Source: an uncultured Opitutales bacterium
GTDB lineage: Bacteria; Verrucomicrobiota; Verrucomicrobiia; Opitutales; UBA2995
Direction of reading: 5' to 3'
Assembly: GCA_937920335.1 (NCBI GenBank)
Contig: CALGUT010000812.1
Coordinates: 1 to 6,913 of the forward strand
DNA length: 6,913 nucleotides
Positions 4,930 through 6,913 of this stretch are shown here, piece by piece; the stretch's first letter is position 1, and each line of letters starts with the position of its first letter. The notes beneath the pieces were generated by a model. That model did no database searches, was not told the DNA's origin, and saw nothing but the letters and a program-made list of their open reading frames with translations. The translations under genes were made by a program, and so were the position numbers.

Positions 4930-5877
4930 TTAACCTCTGATTGTGCCTGCTTTCTGCTCGTTAAGGAAGGACTCGTAGGTGAGTTTAATACCGCTCGAAA
5001 GGTCAATTTTTCTTTGCCAACCTAATTTATTGAGCAATGAAACATCCAGTAGTTTTCTGGGTGTGCCGTCTGGCTTGGTTGTATCCTGAACAATCTCTCC
5101 TTTATAGCCGATAGCAGCTTTGACGGTTTCTGCTAGCTCCCTGATAGTCACCTCATCGCCGCTGCCTACGTTGACCCAGTCTGGTGGGCTTTCGAGATTC
5201 ATTAAGAAAATCGAAGCGTCTGCTAGATCATCAACGTGAAGAAACTCTCGTTGAGGCGTTCCCGATCCCCACATGACTACTTCTCCATCTCCGTTTTCTT
5301 TCGCTTCGTGAAACTTGCGAATCAATGCCGGTAGAACATGAGAGTTCTCCAGGTCATAGTTGTCTCCTGGACCATAGAGATTCGTCGGCATCAATGAGTG
5401 AAACTGAACCCCAAACTGTTTTCTATAATACTGGCACATCTTGAGACCCGCGATTTTAGCGATAGCATAAGGCTCGTTGGTGGGTTCCAGTTCGCTTGTC
5501 AGCAGGCAGTCCTCAGGCATCGGTTGGGGGGCGAATTTTGGATAGATGCAGGAGCTTCCCAAAAACAGAAGGCGCTTCACTCCGAATTCGAAGGCTGCTT
5601 GGATTTGGTTAGCAGCGATTATCAGGTTCTCGTAGATAAAATCTGCGGGGTAGGTGCTGTTGGCTCCGATTCCCCCTACCTTTGCTGCGGCAATTACTAC
5701 AGCATCCGGTCTTTCAAGTTCATAGAAACGGCGGACAGCAGTCTGATCAGTGAGATCAAGCTCGTCGCGAGTCGCTGTTTCTATATTCTCATAACCGAGT
5801 GACGTAAGCTTTCGAACGAGAGCGGAGCCGACCATTCCGCGATGGCCGGAGATATAAACTTTCCAAGACGGATCCAT
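4930..5877 (-). CDS. fcl: GDP-L-fucose synthase (epimerase/reductase)
   Basis: Cytoplasmic SDR-type enzyme that epimerises GDP-4-keto-6-deoxy-D-mannose at C3 and C5 and reduces it with NADPH to GDP-L-fucose, the second step after Gmd. The 315-residue protein has the usual length. Seen: the nucleotide-binding GHRGMVGSAL (residues 11-20), AAKVGGIGAN (64-73), GSSCIYP (107-113), EPYAIAKIAGLKMC (135-148), PTNLYGPGDNYD (164-175) and NSHVLPALI (178-186). The catalytic set known from the Escherichia coli enzyme is complete here as S108, C110, Y137, K141 and H180. It starts 17 bases after the gmd stop, so the two form an operon. No ribosome binding site is visible upstream of the ATG at 5877. The symbol wcaG is also used for this gene. 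Confidence 0.96.
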   Translation of the reverse strand: MDPSWKVYISGHRGMVGSALVRKLTSLGYENIETATRDELDLTDQTAVRRFYELERPDAVVIAAAKVGGIGANSTYPADFIYENLIIAANQIQAAFEFGVKRLLFLGSSCIYPKFAPQPMPEDCLLTSELEPTNEPYAIAKIAGLKMCQYYRKQFGVQFHSLMPTNLYGPGDNYDLENSHVLPALIRKFHEAKENGDGEVVMWGSGTPQREFLHVDDLADASIFLMNLESPPDWVNVGSGDEVTIRELAETVKAAIGYKGEIVQDTTKPDGTPRKLLDVSLLNKLGWQRKIDLSSGIKLTYESFLNEQKAGTIRG

Positions 5878-5894
5878 AGTATTTAGTGCAGAAC

Positions 5895-6911
5895 TCAGCT
5901 AGCCGTCGCTTGTTTAACAGCCAACTCTTTTTTAGCTAACTGTAGGTCTGATTCAACCATAAGTTTAACCAGTCCTTTGAAGTCAGTCTTCGGTTCCCAG
6001 TCGAGTTGCTTTTTAGCTTTGGCTGGATCACCGATCAACAGTTCAACCTCTGCGGGTCTTTCGTACCGTTTATCGTAGTCAACGAATTCTTCAAAATCCA
6101 TATCGAGTGTCGCGAATGTCTCTTGGCAAAACTCCTTGACTGAATGGGTGTCATTAGTGGCGAGAACATAGTCATCAGGATTATCTTGCTGAAGCATAAG
6201 ATACATCCCCTCGCAGTATTCTTTGGCGTAGCCCCAGTCGCGCTTGGCATCCAGATTACCCAAATATAGTTTGTCTTGAAGTCCCATTTTAATCCGGGTC
6301 GCTGCACGAGTAATTTTTCGGGTCACAAACGTTTCCCCACGTCTCGGAGATTCGTGGTTAAACAGGATTCCATTGCTTGCATGTAGACCATAGGATTCGC
6401 GGTAATTTACGGTGAGCCAGTAGGCATAGACTTTCGCGCATGCGTAAGGGCTTCTTGGCCAAAATGGAGTTGTTTCGGTTTGTGGAACTTCTTGGACTAG
6501 GCCAAACATCTCAGATGACGATGCTTGGTAGAATCGCGTTTTGTTCACCATTCCCGCTTCGCGTATGGCTTCGAGGATACGGACGGTTCCCACGCCGACA
6601 ACGTCACCGGTATACTCAGGGATGTCAAAAGACACACGGACATGACTCTGCGCTCCTAAGTTGTAGACCTCGTCAGGTTGTAAGCTATATAACAGCTTTA
6701 CCATCTGAACTGAGTCAGCTAAGTCCCCATAGTGTAGATGTAGGTTAGCATTAGCAGTGTGAGGATCTGTGTAAAGGTGATCGATACGTTCCGTGTTAAA
6801 AGAGGACGATCGACGAATAATTCCGTGTACCTCGTAGCCTTTCTCAAGGAGAATTTCTGCTAGGTAGGATCCATCTTGTCCTGTTATTCCGGTGATGAGT
6901 GCTTTTTTCAT
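5895..6911 (-). CDS. gmd: GDP-mannose 4,6-dehydratase
   Basis: Converts GDP-D-mannose to GDP-4-keto-6-deoxy-D-mannose using bound NADP, the first step to GDP-L-fucose (and to GDP-rhamnose or related sugars elsewhere). The 338-residue protein appears complete, with its ATG two bases inside the right edge, so the upstream control region is not visible. Seen: the dinucleotide fold ITGITGQDGSYLAE (6-19), GIIRRSSSFNTERIDHLY (30-47), HYGDLADS (60-67), NLGAQSHVRVSF (84-95), QASSSEMFG (129-137) and SPYACAK (154-160), giving catalytic S132, E134, Y156 and K160. It also has the Gmd signature NHESPRRGE (185-193) and the RDWGYAKEY segment. It is somewhat shorter than the E. coli enzyme but usual for many bacteria. 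With fcl directly downstream, the product is GDP-L-fucose for surface glycans. Confidence 0.97.
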   Translation of the reverse strand: MKKALITGITGQDGSYLAEILLEKGYEVHGIIRRSSSFNTERIDHLYTDPHTANANLHLHYGDLADSVQMVKLLYSLQPDEVYNLGAQSHVRVSFDIPEYTGDVVGVGTVRILEAIREAGMVNKTRFYQASSSEMFGLVQEVPQTETTPFWPRSPYACAKVYAYWLTVNYRESYGLHASNGILFNHESPRRGETFVTRKITRAATRIKMGLQDKLYLGNLDAKRDWGYAKEYCEGMYLMLQQDNPDDYVLATNDTHSVKEFCQETFATLDMDFEEFVDYDKRYERPAEVELLIGDPAKAKKQLDWEPKTDFKGLVKLMVESDLQLAKKELAVKQATAS

Positions 6912-6913
6912 GG

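Noticed and set aside
5398..5802. Plus-strand reading frame of 134 codons inside fcl
   Set aside because: It is fully antisense to conserved GDP-L-fucose synthase motifs and has no recognisable domain, so it is a shadow frame.
1..6913. Mobile element, prophage, defence system, CRISPR array or tRNA
   Set aside because: I found no transposase or integrase motifs, terminal repeats, regularly spaced repeats or cloverleaf-like sequence; all substantial coding space is explained by the eight genes.

Overview
The window is ordinary chromosomal bacterial DNA of intermediate GC and is densely coding. It holds eight protein genes, the first cut by the left edge. I see no RNA genes, mobile elements or CRISPR array. 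None of the six starts that can be inspected and involve ATG on a plausible leader has a convincing Shine-Dalgarno sequence; one further start, the ZAS gene, has only a weak GGA. Together with the mix of ECF sigma modules, this would fit a Verrucomicrobiota (Opitutae-like) or another lineage with mostly non-SD initiation. That placement is inference, not something the sequence proves.

Layout. (1) 2-325 (+) is the C-terminal part of guanylate kinase. It meets, tail to tail with one base between, a minus-strand SAM hydroxide adenosyltransferase (327-1112). (2) A 141-bp divergent gap leads to a small exported protein of unknown function (1254-1757, +), followed by a hairpin that looks like a terminator (1767-1800). 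(3) 1818-3241 (+) is a two-gene operon with ATGA overlap: an ECF sigma factor of the SigK-like type and its membrane-spanning RskA-like anti-sigma factor. (4) Convergent to it is a complete rhomboid intramembrane serine protease (3254-3814, -). (5) Divergent from the rhomboid is a second, different ECF sigma factor (about 3870-4475, +) with no ATG start. Tail to tail with it, 7 bases away, is a small cytoplasmic zinc-type (ZAS) anti-sigma factor on the opposite strand (4483-4779, -). (6) 4930-6911 (-) is the gmd-fcl operon, which makes GDP-L-fucose from GDP-D-mannose for surface polysaccharide.

How they work together. The core of the window is a signalling cluster: two ECF sigma factors with two unlike anti-sigma factors (one membrane-anchored, one soluble zinc-binding) and an intramembrane protease between them. 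The first pair should sense the envelope through the periplasmic RskA domain, and the second probably senses redox or metal status through a Cys/His cluster. The adjacent rhomboid is a candidate, untested, for releasing the membrane anti-sigma factor. The fucose genes and the housekeeping genes at the left edge are probably bystanders, although the ZAS gene lies downstream of fcl on the same strand and could receive read-through transcription. No stretch over 300 bases lacks a gene; the longest gaps are 1113-1253 and 4780-4929.
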